DNA of 36,770 bases from assembly GCA_026184295.1 (NCBI GenBank), contig JAHCJK010000041.1, positions 1 to 36,770 on the forward strand, in the 5' to 3' direction. Every line of letters starts with the position of its first letter. Within the stretch, counting starts at the first letter, position 1. Position numbers and translations under genes: made by a program. The DNA is from Planctomycetota bacterium. Lineage in GTDB: Bacteria; Planctomycetota; SZUA-567; H5-PLA8. The notes below the pieces were generated by a model, which was given only the letters and a program-made list of their open reading frames with translations, had not been told where the DNA came from and ran no database searches. Shown piece by piece: positions 23,728 through 30,891 of the stretch.

Positions 23728-23925
23728 ATGCCTAAACTGAAGACCCACAAGGGCGTGGCCAAGCGCGTCAAGGTCACCAAGAGCGGCAAGATCAAGCGCC
23801 ACCAGGCGTGGCACAAGCACCTGATGACGGGCAAGGGCAGCAACCGCCGCCGCCGTCTGAAAAAGGCGATCATCGCGGGGCGCGCCGAACAGCGCCGCCT
23901 GGCGCGGCTGCTCGGCCTGCGCTGA
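23728..23925 (+). CDS. rpmI: 50S ribosomal protein L35
   Basis: A 65-residue, very basic protein. It has the L35 signature MPKLKTHKGVAKRVKVTKSG near the start, then H-Q-A-W-H-K-H and G-K-G-S-N-R-R-R-R-L. ATG 23728 is chosen because it gives the exact L35 N-terminus and follows GGGAG by seven bases. A GTG at 23698 would add ten residues from the leader hairpin region. rplT follows after 38 bp, the conserved pairing. The usual upstream partner infC (IF3) is absent; a divergent membrane glycosyltransferase gene occupies that place. Confidence 0.97.
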   Translation: MPKLKTHKGVAKRVKVTKSGKIKRHQAWHKHLMTGKGSNRRRRLKKAIIAGRAEQRRLARLLGLR

Positions 23926-23963
23926 TTCACAGAGACCATTTGGAGTAGTTGGGGGAATTTCCG

Positions 23964-24317
23964 ATGCGAACCAAAACAAACGTAGCCCGCAAGAAGTTCA
24001 TGAAGAAGCAGCTTCGGCGGGCCAAGGGCTTCGTCGGCGGCCGTCGCAAGATGATCCGCACGGTGATGGAGTCCGTCGAACGCGCCGAAGTTTACGCCAC
24101 CCGCGACCGCCGCACGCGCAAGCGCGAGTTCCGCTCGCTGTGGATCACCCGCATTTCCGCCGCCGTGGCCGGCAAGGGCATCAACTACTCGCGCTTCATG
24201 AGCGGCCTCGCGAAGGCCGGCGTGAACATCGACCGCAAGATGCTGGCCGAACTGGCCGTGCGCGACGAAGCCGCCTTTACTCAGCTCGTGGACCTGGCCA
24301 AAGCCAAGACCGCCTGA
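23964..24317 (+). CDS. rplT: 50S ribosomal protein L20
   Basis: 117 residues, matching the standard L20 length and sequence order: a basic N-terminal extension, then AKGFVGGRRKMIRTVMESVERAEVYA-type helices, RRTRKREFRSLWITRI, GINYSRFMSGL and a C-terminal D-R-K-M-L-A-E-L-A. L20 is an early-binding protein of the large subunit and in many species also a translational repressor of the rpmI-rplT message. GGGGG lies eight bases before ATG 23964; a TTG 15 bases upstream is less likely. A strong terminator-like hairpin follows before pheS. Confidence 0.97.
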   Translation: MRTKTNVARKKFMKKQLRRAKGFVGGRRKMIRTVMESVERAEVYATRDRRTRKREFRSLWITRISAAVAGKGINYSRFMSGLAKAGVNIDRKMLAELAVRDEAAFTQLVDLAKAKTA

Positions 24318-24351
24318 GTCAAGCGCACGCGTCTTTCGTTGGACAGTTCCA

Positions 24352-24400
24352 CGGGCAGCAGTTACGCATGACGTGCGTGGCTGCTGCCCGTTCTTTTTTG
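24352..24400 (+). terminator. Intrinsic terminator or attenuator between rplT and pheS
   Basis: An 11-bp perfect stem, ACGGGCAGCAG (24352-24362) with CTGCTGCCCGT (24382-24392), carries an inner ACGCA/TGCGT helix and is followed by TTCTTTTTT to 24400. This is a textbook rho-independent terminator. Only 38 bp separate it from the pheS start codon, so pheS needs either readthrough or an upstream promoter inside rplT. Confidence 0.85.
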
Positions 24401-24438
24401 CCCGTAGGCCGTTTCATGTCACCGAGCGAGGCCGCGTC

Positions 24439-25485
24439 ATGAGCCTGCAGGACGAGATCGCACAGGTCAGGACCGAGGCGCTCGCCGCCTTCCAGAGCGC
24501 CGGCGACGCGAACGCGCTCGAAGCCGCGCGCATCAAGTACATCGGGTCCAACGGCGCCGTGAAGGCGTTCATGAAGCGCCTCGGCGAGGTCCCCAAGGAC
24601 CAGAAGCCCGCCGCCGGGCAGGCGCTGAACGCGCTCAAGGACGAACTGACCAACGCTCACGAGGCCGCCAAGGGCGCGAAGGCTTCCGCCGCGCCCAAGT
24701 CCGCCGTGGCGTTCGACTATTCCGAGCCGCTGGCGCCCGAGCGCGTCCACGCCGCGGGCAAGCTCCACCCGCTCACCCGCACCGTCAACGAACTGCGCGA
24801 CCTGCTGCGCGCGCTGGGCTTCGAAGTCGTCGAAGGCCCGGAGGTCGAGGACGAACGGCACAACTTCGACGACCTGAACATCCCCGCCGACCACCCGGCG
24901 CGCGACAGCTTCGACACCTTCTTCCTGAACAAGGACGCGCTGCTGCGCAGCCAGACCAGCACCGTGCAGGTGCGCGTGATGGAATCGCGCAGGCCGCCGG
25001 TGCGCGTGATCGCGCCCGGGCGCGTCTACCGCCCCGACATCATCGACGCGACGCACCACAGCACCTTCCATCAGATCGAAGGGCTGTACGTGGACAAGGG
25101 CGTGACGATGGCGGACCTGAAGGGCACGCTGCAGCTCTTCGTCAATGGGCTCTTCGGCGAAGGCACGCGCATCCGCTTCCGGCCGAGCTTCTTCCCGTTC
25201 ACCGAACCGAGCGCGGAGCTGGACTGTTCGTGCCCGGCGTGCGGCGGCGACGGCTGCAACGTCTGCAAGGATTCCGGCTGGGTGGAACTGGGCGGCTGCG
25301 GCATGGTCGATCCCGCGGTCTTCGAAGCGATCAACAAGGCGCGCGGCGACCATGCGTACGACCCGGACGTCTGGAGCGGCTTCGCGTTCGGCTTCGGCAT
25401 CGAACGCCTGGCCATGCGCCGCCACGGCATCACCGACATCCGCCGGTTCCTGGAAAACGATTTGCGGTTCCTGAGGCAGATATAA
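24439..25485 (+). CDS. pheS: Phenylalanine--tRNA ligase alpha subunit
   Basis: 348 residues. The N-terminal coiled-coil domain (about 1-85) binds tRNA-Phe. Class II catalytic motifs follow: HPLTRTVNELRDLLRALGF, EGPEVEDERHNFDDLN, motif 2 VRVIAPGRVYRPDIIDATHHSTFHQIEGL, RFRPSFFPFTEPSAELD, and motif 3 FGFGIERLAMRRHGI. A Cys cluster (CSCPACGGDGCNVCKDSGW, about 255-273) forms the knuckle seen in many bacterial PheS proteins. It charges tRNA-Phe as an alpha2-beta2 tetramer with PheT. GAGG lies seven bases before the ATG. pheT starts 76 bp downstream. Confidence 0.97.
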   Translation: MSLQDEIAQVRTEALAAFQSAGDANALEAARIKYIGSNGAVKAFMKRLGEVPKDQKPAAGQALNALKDELTNAHEAAKGAKASAAPKSAVAFDYSEPLAPERVHAAGKLHPLTRTVNELRDLLRALGFEVVEGPEVEDERHNFDDLNIPADHPARDSFDTFFLNKDALLRSQTSTVQVRVMESRRPPVRVIAPGRVYRPDIIDATHHSTFHQIEGLYVDKGVTMADLKGTLQLFVNGLFGEGTRIRFRPSFFPFTEPSAELDCSCPACGGDGCNVCKDSGWVELGGCGMVDPAVFEAINKARGDHAYDPDVWSGFAFGFGIERLAMRRHGITDIRRFLENDLRFLRQI

Positions 25486-25561
25486 ACGGAGGATGCAGGA
25501 AGAAGGTTTCGGAGCGTGGGGACTGCCCCGCATCCCGATCCCTGAATCCTGACGCCCGACC

Positions 25562-27703
25562 ATGAAGCTACCGATTCTCTGGCTGCGCGATTACCTGGAA
25601 GCGAGCGACGCGGCGATGTCCGCGGCCATCGCGGACGCGTGCAAGCGCTGGGACCTGGAACACCACGCCGATCCCGCCAAGTCGCTCGCGACGCTCTACA
25701 CCTTCGCCGGCTTCAACTGCGACGGCGTCGAAGGCAGCGGCTGGACCGCGGTGCTCGAACTGGACGTGCTCGCCAACCGCCCCGACGCGCAGTGCGTGCT
25801 GGGCCTGGCGCGCGAAGCCGCCGCGTTCCTGCGCGTGCCGTTCAAGGCGCCCGAGTACGACGTGGCCGAAGGCCCCGATCCCGCCTCGGCGCTTGCCAAA
25901 ATCTCCGTCGAAGATGCGCACACCTGCCCGCGCTACACCGCGCGTGTGATCCGCGGCGTGAAGGTGGGCCCGTCGCCCGAGTGGCTGCAAGAGCGCCTGA
26001 AGGCCATGGGCCTGACGCCCCGCAACAACATCGTGGACGTCACCAACTTCATCCTCTTCGAGATGAACCACCCGCTGCACGCCTTCGATCTGGGCAAGCT
26101 CGCGGGCCGGCAGATCGTCGTGCGCCGCGCGAAGGAGAAGGAACCCTTCAAGCCGCTCTACGACGAGGTTCCGCCGCTGACGCCCGAGACCCTCGTCATC
26201 GCCGACGGCGAACGCCCCGTCGCGATCGGCGGCGTGATCGGCGGCGCGGGCAGCGAAGTCTCGCCCGCCACCACCGAGATTCTGCTCGAGGCCGCCTGCT
26301 TCGATCCGACCAGCATCCGCCGCACCTGCCGGCGCCTGAAGGCGGGCACCGATTCGAGCTACCGCTTCGAACGCGGCGTGGACATCGCCGGCGTCGAGCG
26401 CGCCTCGGCCCGCGCGGCGCGGCTGATCGCGGAACTGGCCGGCGGCACGGTCGCCAAAGGCCTGATCGACTCGAATCCGAATCCGCCGCCGATGAAGGAC
26501 CTGGCCCTGCGCTTCGCGCGCATCCAGAGCCTGTACGGCGTCGCGGTGCCCGCGGACGTCGTGCGCGCGATCCTCGGCGCGCTCGGCTGCGAAGTGCTCG
26601 GCGAGACCGCCGAACAACTGCTCGTCCGCCCGCCAAGTTGGCGCCGCCACGACCTTTTCCGCGAAGTGGACATGATCGAAGAAGTCGCGCGCCTGCACGG
26701 CTACAACCACGTGCCCGTCGAGACCGGCATGTCCGCGCGCATCCCGCCGCGCTCGGCGCTCGAAAGCGCCGGCGACCGCGCGCGCGAACTCTTCGCGACG
26801 CTCGGCTACTTCGAAGCGATCACCGACAGCCTGATCGATCCGGCCTGGCCCGCGCCCGCCGTCTGGACCGCCGCCGCGCCCCTGGCGCTCAACAAGAAGA
26901 GCGTGTTGCGCGAGGACCATTCGAGCCTGCGCAACAGCCTGGCCGTCTCGCTGCTCGCCACGCAGCGCCTGAACCAGGACCGCCGCTCGGGCGTCTCGCG
27001 CTTCTTCGAGATTGGGCGCGTCTTCCTTCCGCAGGAAGGGCACCCGCGCCCCGAGGAACGCCCGGTGCTGGCGTTGCTCGACGAGACCGGCTTCGCGCCG
27101 CTGGCCGACGCGCTGCGCCGCCTGGGCGAGGCGCTCTCGCTCGACGGCGCGCACCTGAAATTCTCGCGCCCGCTCGACGGCCACGGCCCGGCCTTCCTGA
27201 CGCCGGAGACCGCCTGCCGCGTGATGCGCGTGCGCGAGATGCGCGAACACGAACGCGCCGAAGACCCCATCGGCTGGCTGGGCGTCGCCTCCCCCGCGCT
27301 CTGCAAGGCCTTCGACCTCAAGCATGCGCCGGCGGTGGCCGAACTGAACCTGGCCGCGCTCGCCGCGCTGCCGACCGCGCCGCGCCGCTACACGCCGCTG
27401 CCTTCGCAGCCCGAAAACGCGCGCGACGTGGCGATGGTGGTCGAAGAAGCCGTCGCCTGGCAGGAAGTGGCCGATTTCGCCGCCGCGTACGCGGGCAAGC
27501 AGCCGCTGCGCGACAAGAGCGAAGCGCCGCGCTTCCTCTCGGTCTTCCGCGGCAAGCAGCTCGGCGCGGGCAAGAAGTCCGTCGCCTTCAGCGTCGTCTA
27601 CCGCGCCGCCGACCGCAGCCTGAGCGACGAGGAAGTGAACGCCGCGCACGAGCACTTCGTGAAGGACCTGCTCGCCCACTTCAAAGGCACCCTGCGCGCG
27701 TAA
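25562..27703 (+). CDS. pheT: Phenylalanine--tRNA ligase beta subunit, short form
   Basis: 713 residues, compared with about 790-800 for E. coli-type PheT. After a short start (WLRDYLEAS) the chain runs directly into ELDVLANRPDAQCVLGLAREAAA, which normally follows an EMAP/OB-fold tRNA-binding domain of about 110 residues. That domain is absent here. The B3/B4 editing module (PRYTARVI, NNIVDVTNFILFEMNHPLHAFDLGKL, AIGGVIGGAGSEVS), the B5 domain, the pseudo-catalytic core (FREVDMIEEVARLHGYNHVP) and the C-terminal anticodon-binding FDX-ACB domain (PSQPENARDVAMVV) are all present. Editing of mischarged Tyr should therefore remain. No strong ribosome site is seen before ATG 25562. A REP-like repeat begins one base after the stop. 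Confidence 0.95.
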   Translation: MKLPILWLRDYLEASDAAMSAAIADACKRWDLEHHADPAKSLATLYTFAGFNCDGVEGSGWTAVLELDVLANRPDAQCVLGLAREAAAFLRVPFKAPEYDVAEGPDPASALAKISVEDAHTCPRYTARVIRGVKVGPSPEWLQERLKAMGLTPRNNIVDVTNFILFEMNHPLHAFDLGKLAGRQIVVRRAKEKEPFKPLYDEVPPLTPETLVIADGERPVAIGGVIGGAGSEVSPATTEILLEAACFDPTSIRRTCRRLKAGTDSSYRFERGVDIAGVERASARAARLIAELAGGTVAKGLIDSNPNPPPMKDLALRFARIQSLYGVAVPADVVRAILGALGCEVLGETAEQLLVRPPSWRRHDLFREVDMIEEVARLHGYNHVPVETGMSARIPPRSALESAGDRARELFATLGYFEAITDSLIDPAWPAPAVWTAAAPLALNKKSVLREDHSSLRNSLAVSLLATQRLNQDRRSGVSRFFEIGRVFLPQEGHPRPEERPVLALLDETGFAPLADALRRLGEALSLDGAHLKFSRPLDGHGPAFLTPETACRVMRVREMREHERAEDPIGWLGVASPALCKAFDLKHAPAVAELNLAALAALPTAPRRYTPLPSQPENARDVAMVVEEAVAWQEVADFAAAYAGKQPLRDKSEAPRFLSVFRGKQLGAGKKSVAFSVVYRAADRSLSDEEVNAAHEHFVKDLLAHFKGTLRA

Positions 27704-27704
27704 T

Positions 27705-27826
27705 ATGTAGGACAGGCGTCCCGCCTGTCTGGTACTTGCCCTGCGCTGACCTTTAAAGAATGAACTCCTGGTCCTGCGTTGCACACGCAGGGCAAGCAAC
27801 AGACAGGCGGGACGCCTGTCCTACAT
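27705..27826. repeat. Inverted pair of REP-like palindromes (BIME-like element)
   Basis: Positions 27705-27731 are the exact reverse complement of 27800-27826 (27 of 27). After three mismatches, 11 more bases (27735-27745) pair with the inner flank of the right arm. Each 27-bp arm also contains its own hairpin, GACAGGCG-TCC-CGCCTGTC. The centre holds a third small hairpin (CCTGCG/CGCAGG). The element fills most of the gap between pheT and the cyclo-ligase gene. Its design resembles REP/BIME elements mobilised by RAYT Y1 transposases. No transposase gene is in this window. Confidence 0.9.
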
Positions 27827-27868
27827 TCTCGGGTTTCAAAGGCTGCGGGGCGCGCTATCGTACCGGGC

Positions 27869-28468
27869 ATGCCGGGCAAGAACATCGCCGACCTGAAGAA
27901 GGACATCCGCGAGCGCACGCAAAAGCTCGTCGCCGCGATGCCGCACGCCGAACGCATGGAACGCAGCGCACGGGCGCAGGCGCGGCTGATCGAGACCCCC
28001 GAATTCAAAAACGCGCGCACGGTGATGGTCTACCATTCCGACGCGACGGAAGTGAGCACGCACGAGGTCGTGCTCGCCTGCCTGAACGAGGGCAAGCGCG
28101 TGAGCCTGCCGCGGACGCCCAAGGGCACGCGGACGATGCAGGTGCGCGAAATCCTCGACGTCAGCCGCGACCTGGAAACGAGCCGCTTCGGGACCTTCAA
28201 GGAACCGCTCGGCAACCTGCCGACGATCGCGCTCGAACACATCGACCTCGTCGTCGTCCCCGGCCGCGCCTTCGATGCCCACGGCAACCGCCTCGGCCGC
28301 GGCGCAGGCTACTACGACCGATTTTTCGCGAAGAAGGGCGTGCGCGCCTTTTCCGTCTCGCTGGCCTTCGACTGCCAGATCGTGGACGAAGTGCCCTGCG
28401 AGCCCCACGACGTCCGCATGAAGATGATTGTGACCGAGACGCGGGAATTGAGACCTGGGTGGGCGTAA
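27869..28468 (+). CDS. 5-formyltetrahydrofolate cyclo-ligase
   Basis: 199 residues. The family pattern is complete: a basic N-terminus (KNIADLKKDIRERTQ), the A-R-T-V-M-V-Y strand, C-L-N-E-G-K-R-V-S-L-P, a substrate loop P-K-G, D-L-V-V-V-P-G-R-A-F-D and the ATP-binding G-R-G-A-G-Y-Y-D-R-F-F. It converts 5-formyl-THF to 5,10-methenyl-THF with ATP, returning an inhibitory folate to one-carbon metabolism (E. coli YgfA type). ATG 27869 fits the family length; the frame stays open upstream into the REP-like repeat. The stop codon TAA (28466-28468) is formed by the first unit of the AAAACGT heptamer array. Confidence 0.93.
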   Translation: MPGKNIADLKKDIRERTQKLVAAMPHAERMERSARAQARLIETPEFKNARTVMVYHSDATEVSTHEVVLACLNEGKRVSLPRTPKGTRTMQVREILDVSRDLETSRFGTFKEPLGNLPTIALEHIDLVVVPGRAFDAHGNRLGRGAGYYDRFFAKKGVRAFSVSLAFDCQIVDEVPCEPHDVRMKMIVTETRELRPGWA

Positions 28469-28585
28469 AACGTAAAACGTAAAACGTAAAACGTAAAACG
28501 TAAAACGTAAAACGTAAAACGTAAACACTACACCGGGGGCAGCGGTTCCGGAGTACTTATTTCGTTTTACGTTTTACGTTTTACG
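28464..28585. repeat. Inverted heptamer array, CGTAAAA family
   Basis: The left arm (28464-28525) is eight perfect CGTAAAA units plus a partial one. A 37-nt unique loop (28526-28562) follows. The right arm (28563-28585) is 3.3 units of the reverse complement, giving a perfect 23-bp stem with the left arm in several registers. The AT-rich units stand out against the GC-rich surroundings. The element lies between convergent genes: it supplies the stop codon of the plus-strand gene and ends nine bases from the stop of the minus-strand gene. It could serve as a two-way terminator. Confidence 0.93.
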
Positions 28586-28594
28586 AGTTACGCC

Positions 28595-28999
28595 TCACGG
28601 CACCGGCACCGCTTCCCCCGGCTTATAATTCTCTTCCACGGCTGCGATCGTCTCTTCGATGTCGGCGCGGCGGCGCTTCAGGTCGGACGCGGAGCTTCCG
28701 GCGAAGAGCGCGCGGTCGATCAGGCCGCCGAGCGCGCCGGATTTCCTGGCTTCGCCCAGTTGCGCGTCGAGGTCCGCGAGGTCCTTGCGCAGGTCGGCGA
28801 GCACTTCCTCGCGATTGGGCGGGCGTCCGGCCTTGAACTGCAAGACCTCGTAAATCGTCTTCGTCCGTTCCATCTTGTAGCGGATCAGTTTGCCGTAGCG
28901 ACCCGTGGGCCCGGGCGTCATCTCCGCGTGGCGCAGCACGTCCGCGGGGGGCTCGCGCTGGAGCAACTGGACGACGCGGTACTCTTCGGCGGCGCTCAT
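28595..28999 (-). CDS. Small protein of unknown function coupled to ogt
   Basis: 134 residues, not recognised. The first 60 residues are polar with no signal peptide or membrane segment and include RYGKLIRYKMERTKTIYEVL. Residues about 72-125 are strongly heptad-like and charged (EVLADLRKDLADLDAQLGEA, then DLKRRRADIEETIAAVEENY), so a coiled coil or helical hairpin is likely. ATG 28999 overlaps the ogt stop as ATGA, so the gene is translationally coupled to ogt. Codon use matches its neighbours, which supports it as a real gene. A longer open frame upstream of this ATG is antisense-like sequence inside ogt and is not used. The stop lies nine bases from the heptamer array. Confidence 0.75.
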   Translation of the reverse strand: MSAAEEYRVVQLLQREPPADVLRHAEMTPGPTGRYGKLIRYKMERTKTIYEVLQFKAGRPPNREEVLADLRKDLADLDAQLGEARKSGALGGLIDRALFAGSSASDLKRRRADIEETIAAVEENYKPGEAVPVP

Positions 29000-29619
29000 G
29001 CGTCTTGCAACTCGTAGCCTTCCAGCTTGAGCAGTTTCGCCTTCCACTCCAGCCCGGCGCCAAAGCCGCCGGGGCCGCTGCACGCGATCACGCGGTGGCA
29101 CGGAATAAAGAGTACGATCGGGTTCGCGCCGCAGGCCTGGCCCGCCGCGCGGACGGCCTTGGGCGATCCCGCCGCCTGCGCGATCTCGCCGTAGGTCTTC
29201 ACCTGCCCGAAGGGAATCTCGTAGAGCGCTCGCCACGCCTTGGTGAAGAACGGGCCGTGCCCGGAGAGGTCGAAGGCTTCCCACGGCAGGTCGACGCGGT
29301 CGCCGTGGAGACGCCGTTCGAGCTTCGCGCGGACGCGCTTGCCCAGGGCGCCTTCCTGGTCGGCCAGTTCGGGCAGGCCCTTCAGCAGCGCCTTCTTCCC
29401 GGCAAGCTTCGGGTCGCTGCCGGGCAGGCGCAGTTCGCGCAGGCCGATGTCGGAAAAGGCCACGTACCAGTCGCCCATGCTCGAATGAATCTTGTACCCG
29501 CGCAGCGCGGGCGGCTTGCCTGGCGCGTGGTCCTTCTTCGGCGCGTGCGGCGGATGCGGTTCACGGTGGTAGCGGTTGAGCAGGGTTTGCGCGGCGGCGG
29601 CGGCGGACGCATGGATCAT
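28996..29619 (-). CDS. ogt: Methylated-DNA--protein-cysteine methyltransferase
   Basis: 207 residues. The C-terminal half is a clear O6-alkylguanine-DNA alkyltransferase domain: FFTKAWRALYEIPFGQVKTYGEIA, the Arg-finger region AVRAAGQACGANPI, and the acceptor motif PCHRV with Cys174, then G-G-F-G-A-G-L-E-W-K. The protein removes O6-methylguanine adducts by suicidal alkyl transfer. The N-terminal half is a degenerate ribonuclease-like fold. Unusual is a His/Pro-rich start (four His among residues 18-31, between prolines and lysines) that might bind metal or be disordered. GGAGG at 29628-29632 lies eight bases before the ATG and supports this start. It is coupled to the small downstream gene. 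Confidence 0.94.
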   Translation of the reverse strand: MIHASAAAAAQTLLNRYHREPHPPHAPKKDHAPGKPPALRGYKIHSSMGDWYVAFSDIGLRELRLPGSDPKLAGKKALLKGLPELADQEGALGKRVRAKLERRLHGDRVDLPWEAFDLSGHGPFFTKAWRALYEIPFGQVKTYGEIAQAAGSPKAVRAAGQACGANPIVLFIPCHRVIACSGPGGFGAGLEWKAKLLKLEGYELQDA

Positions 29620-29648
29620 GGGAGGGACCTCCGGAAGGCGACCCGCGC

Positions 29649-29678
29649 ACGCTAGCCGCGGACGTCCCGCCCTGTCAA
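29649..29678 (-). promoter_or_regulatory. Candidate promoter for ogt
   Basis: On the minus strand a perfect -35 box TTGACA (29678-29673) is followed after 18 bp by TAGCGT (29654-29649), a weak -10. It sits upstream of the ogt ribosome site and downstream of the preceding gene's stop. Confidence 0.45.
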
Positions 29679-29703
29679 CAGCGCTGTGGGAGAAATGGCG
29701 CGG

Positions 29704-30891
29704 CTACTTCTCTTTTTCAGCGTTCGCGGCGGGATCTTTCGGCATATCCTTCGCATCGCCTTCGACGACCGGGCGTTCCTTCCAGCCTTCGGTGCTGTTC
29801 TCTTTCGTCTCGAAGTCGGCTTTGCGCGTCTCGCCGGAGGTGATCTCGACCTTGCGCAGGTCCACGTGGTCGAACCAGGCCTGCCCCGGCGCGCCGTAGG
29901 CATACAGCATCACGCGCACCCACTGCACCGTGGCCACGGGATGCCGCGGCACGAACGGCTCGGTCTGCCAGTGTTCCCACGCGCCGCCTTTTTCGGGATA
30001 AAAACGCTTCTGATACTTGTACGAGTTGCGCCGTTCGCCGTTCATCTCTGTGTAGCCCTTCGTCCAGACGATGACGGAACAGCCCCGGGCCTTCAGGTCC
30101 ATGCTCAGGACGTACGCCGCGGCCTTTTCGACGGGGATGTAATCGCTGTACCAGATCAACCCGTAGCTCTCGGCCATCTCGCGGTCGGGATGCAGTTCCA
30201 GGCACTTGCGGTCGCCGTCCTTCGCGTCGTCCCGGTCGATCCAATCGGCCTGCTTCTTGACGCTCGCGTCGATCCAGCGCGCGGGGCGCTTAGGATCGGC
30301 CGCGTCGGCTTCTTCGAAGGAAGGATTCGGCACCAGGTTCTCGCTCGCGACTTTGTACGTCACCGGCAGGGCCTTGTCGCGACGCAGCGGCGACGGGCGG
30401 CCCGCCAGGTCGGCCAGGATCGCGTCGGCCAGGATGGGCAGTTCGAACTTGTTCTTGGCCTCGTAGCTCTTCTTGAGCTTTTCCGCGGCCGTGCCGTCGG
30501 CGGCGAGGTCGAGCGCGCGCACGGTCACGGTCAGCGCGTCGCCCTTCCCTTTTTCGATCCGTCCGTAGACGACGCGTTCGGCGCGGTAGTGTTCCCTGGC
30601 GTGCGCGAGCACGTCCTTTTCCGGAGCCTCAAGGTCGGGCGTGAGCGGGTGCGCTTCGGCGACGTCTTCGCGGTCGAGTTCGACCATCAGGCTGTATTCG
30701 CCGCCGCGGCGGGCGTGCCCGCGCAGGATTTCGGCCATCTTCTTGCCGAGTTCGTTTTTGTCGAAGGCGGAGGCGAGGTCGTAGACGCACAGCGTGGGCT
30801 TGCGTTCCTCCGCGCGCGCAACCGCGCCCGCCAGGAGGACCAGCAGCGCAAGGACGGACGCGCGGCTAGCGGAAGAAGATCGAGTCCACAT
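29704..30891 (-). CDS. Exported protein with TolB/CsgG-like N-part and CBM-like C-part
   Basis: 395 residues with a signal peptide (about 1-27, ending ARA before EE). Residues about 30-165 look like the small alpha/beta domain of TolB-N/CsgG-like exported proteins (K-P-T-L-C-V-Y-D-L-A-S, then RAERVVYGRIEKG), a weak match. Residues about 183-350 open with NLVPNPSFEE, then RPARW and a string of beta strands ending WFDHVDLRKVEI, the layout of CBM4/9-type jelly rolls that bind carbohydrates. The C-terminal 40 residues are charged and low in complexity. The start codon lies inside the end of the upstream gene (26-bp overlap), so translation is probably coupled. A role in binding polysaccharide at the cell surface is inferred only. 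Confidence 0.7.
   Translation of the reverse strand: MWTRSSSASRASVLALLVLLAGAVARAEERKPTLCVYDLASAFDKNELGKKMAEILRGHARRGGEYSLMVELDREDVAEAHPLTPDLEAPEKDVLAHAREHYRAERVVYGRIEKGKGDALTVTVRALDLAADGTAAEKLKKSYEAKNKFELPILADAILADLAGRPSPLRRDKALPVTYKVASENLVPNPSFEEADAADPKRPARWIDASVKKQADWIDRDDAKDGDRKCLELHPDREMAESYGLIWYSDYIPVEKAAAYVLSMDLKARGCSVIVWTKGYTEMNGERRNSYKYQKRFYPEKGGAWEHWQTEPFVPRHPVATVQWVRVMLYAYGAPGQAWFDHVDLRKVEITSGETRKADFETKENSTEGWKERPVVEGDAKDMPKDPAANAEKEK

Noticed and set aside
24318..24400. Phe-rich leader peptide for pheST attenuation
   Set aside because: The only frame with two Phe codons here has no believable start codon and continues from inside rplT.
27704..27868. Small coding genes in the pheT to cyclo-ligase gap
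   Set aside because: Open frames there are translations of the REP-like palindromes and appear on both strands because of the inverted repeat.
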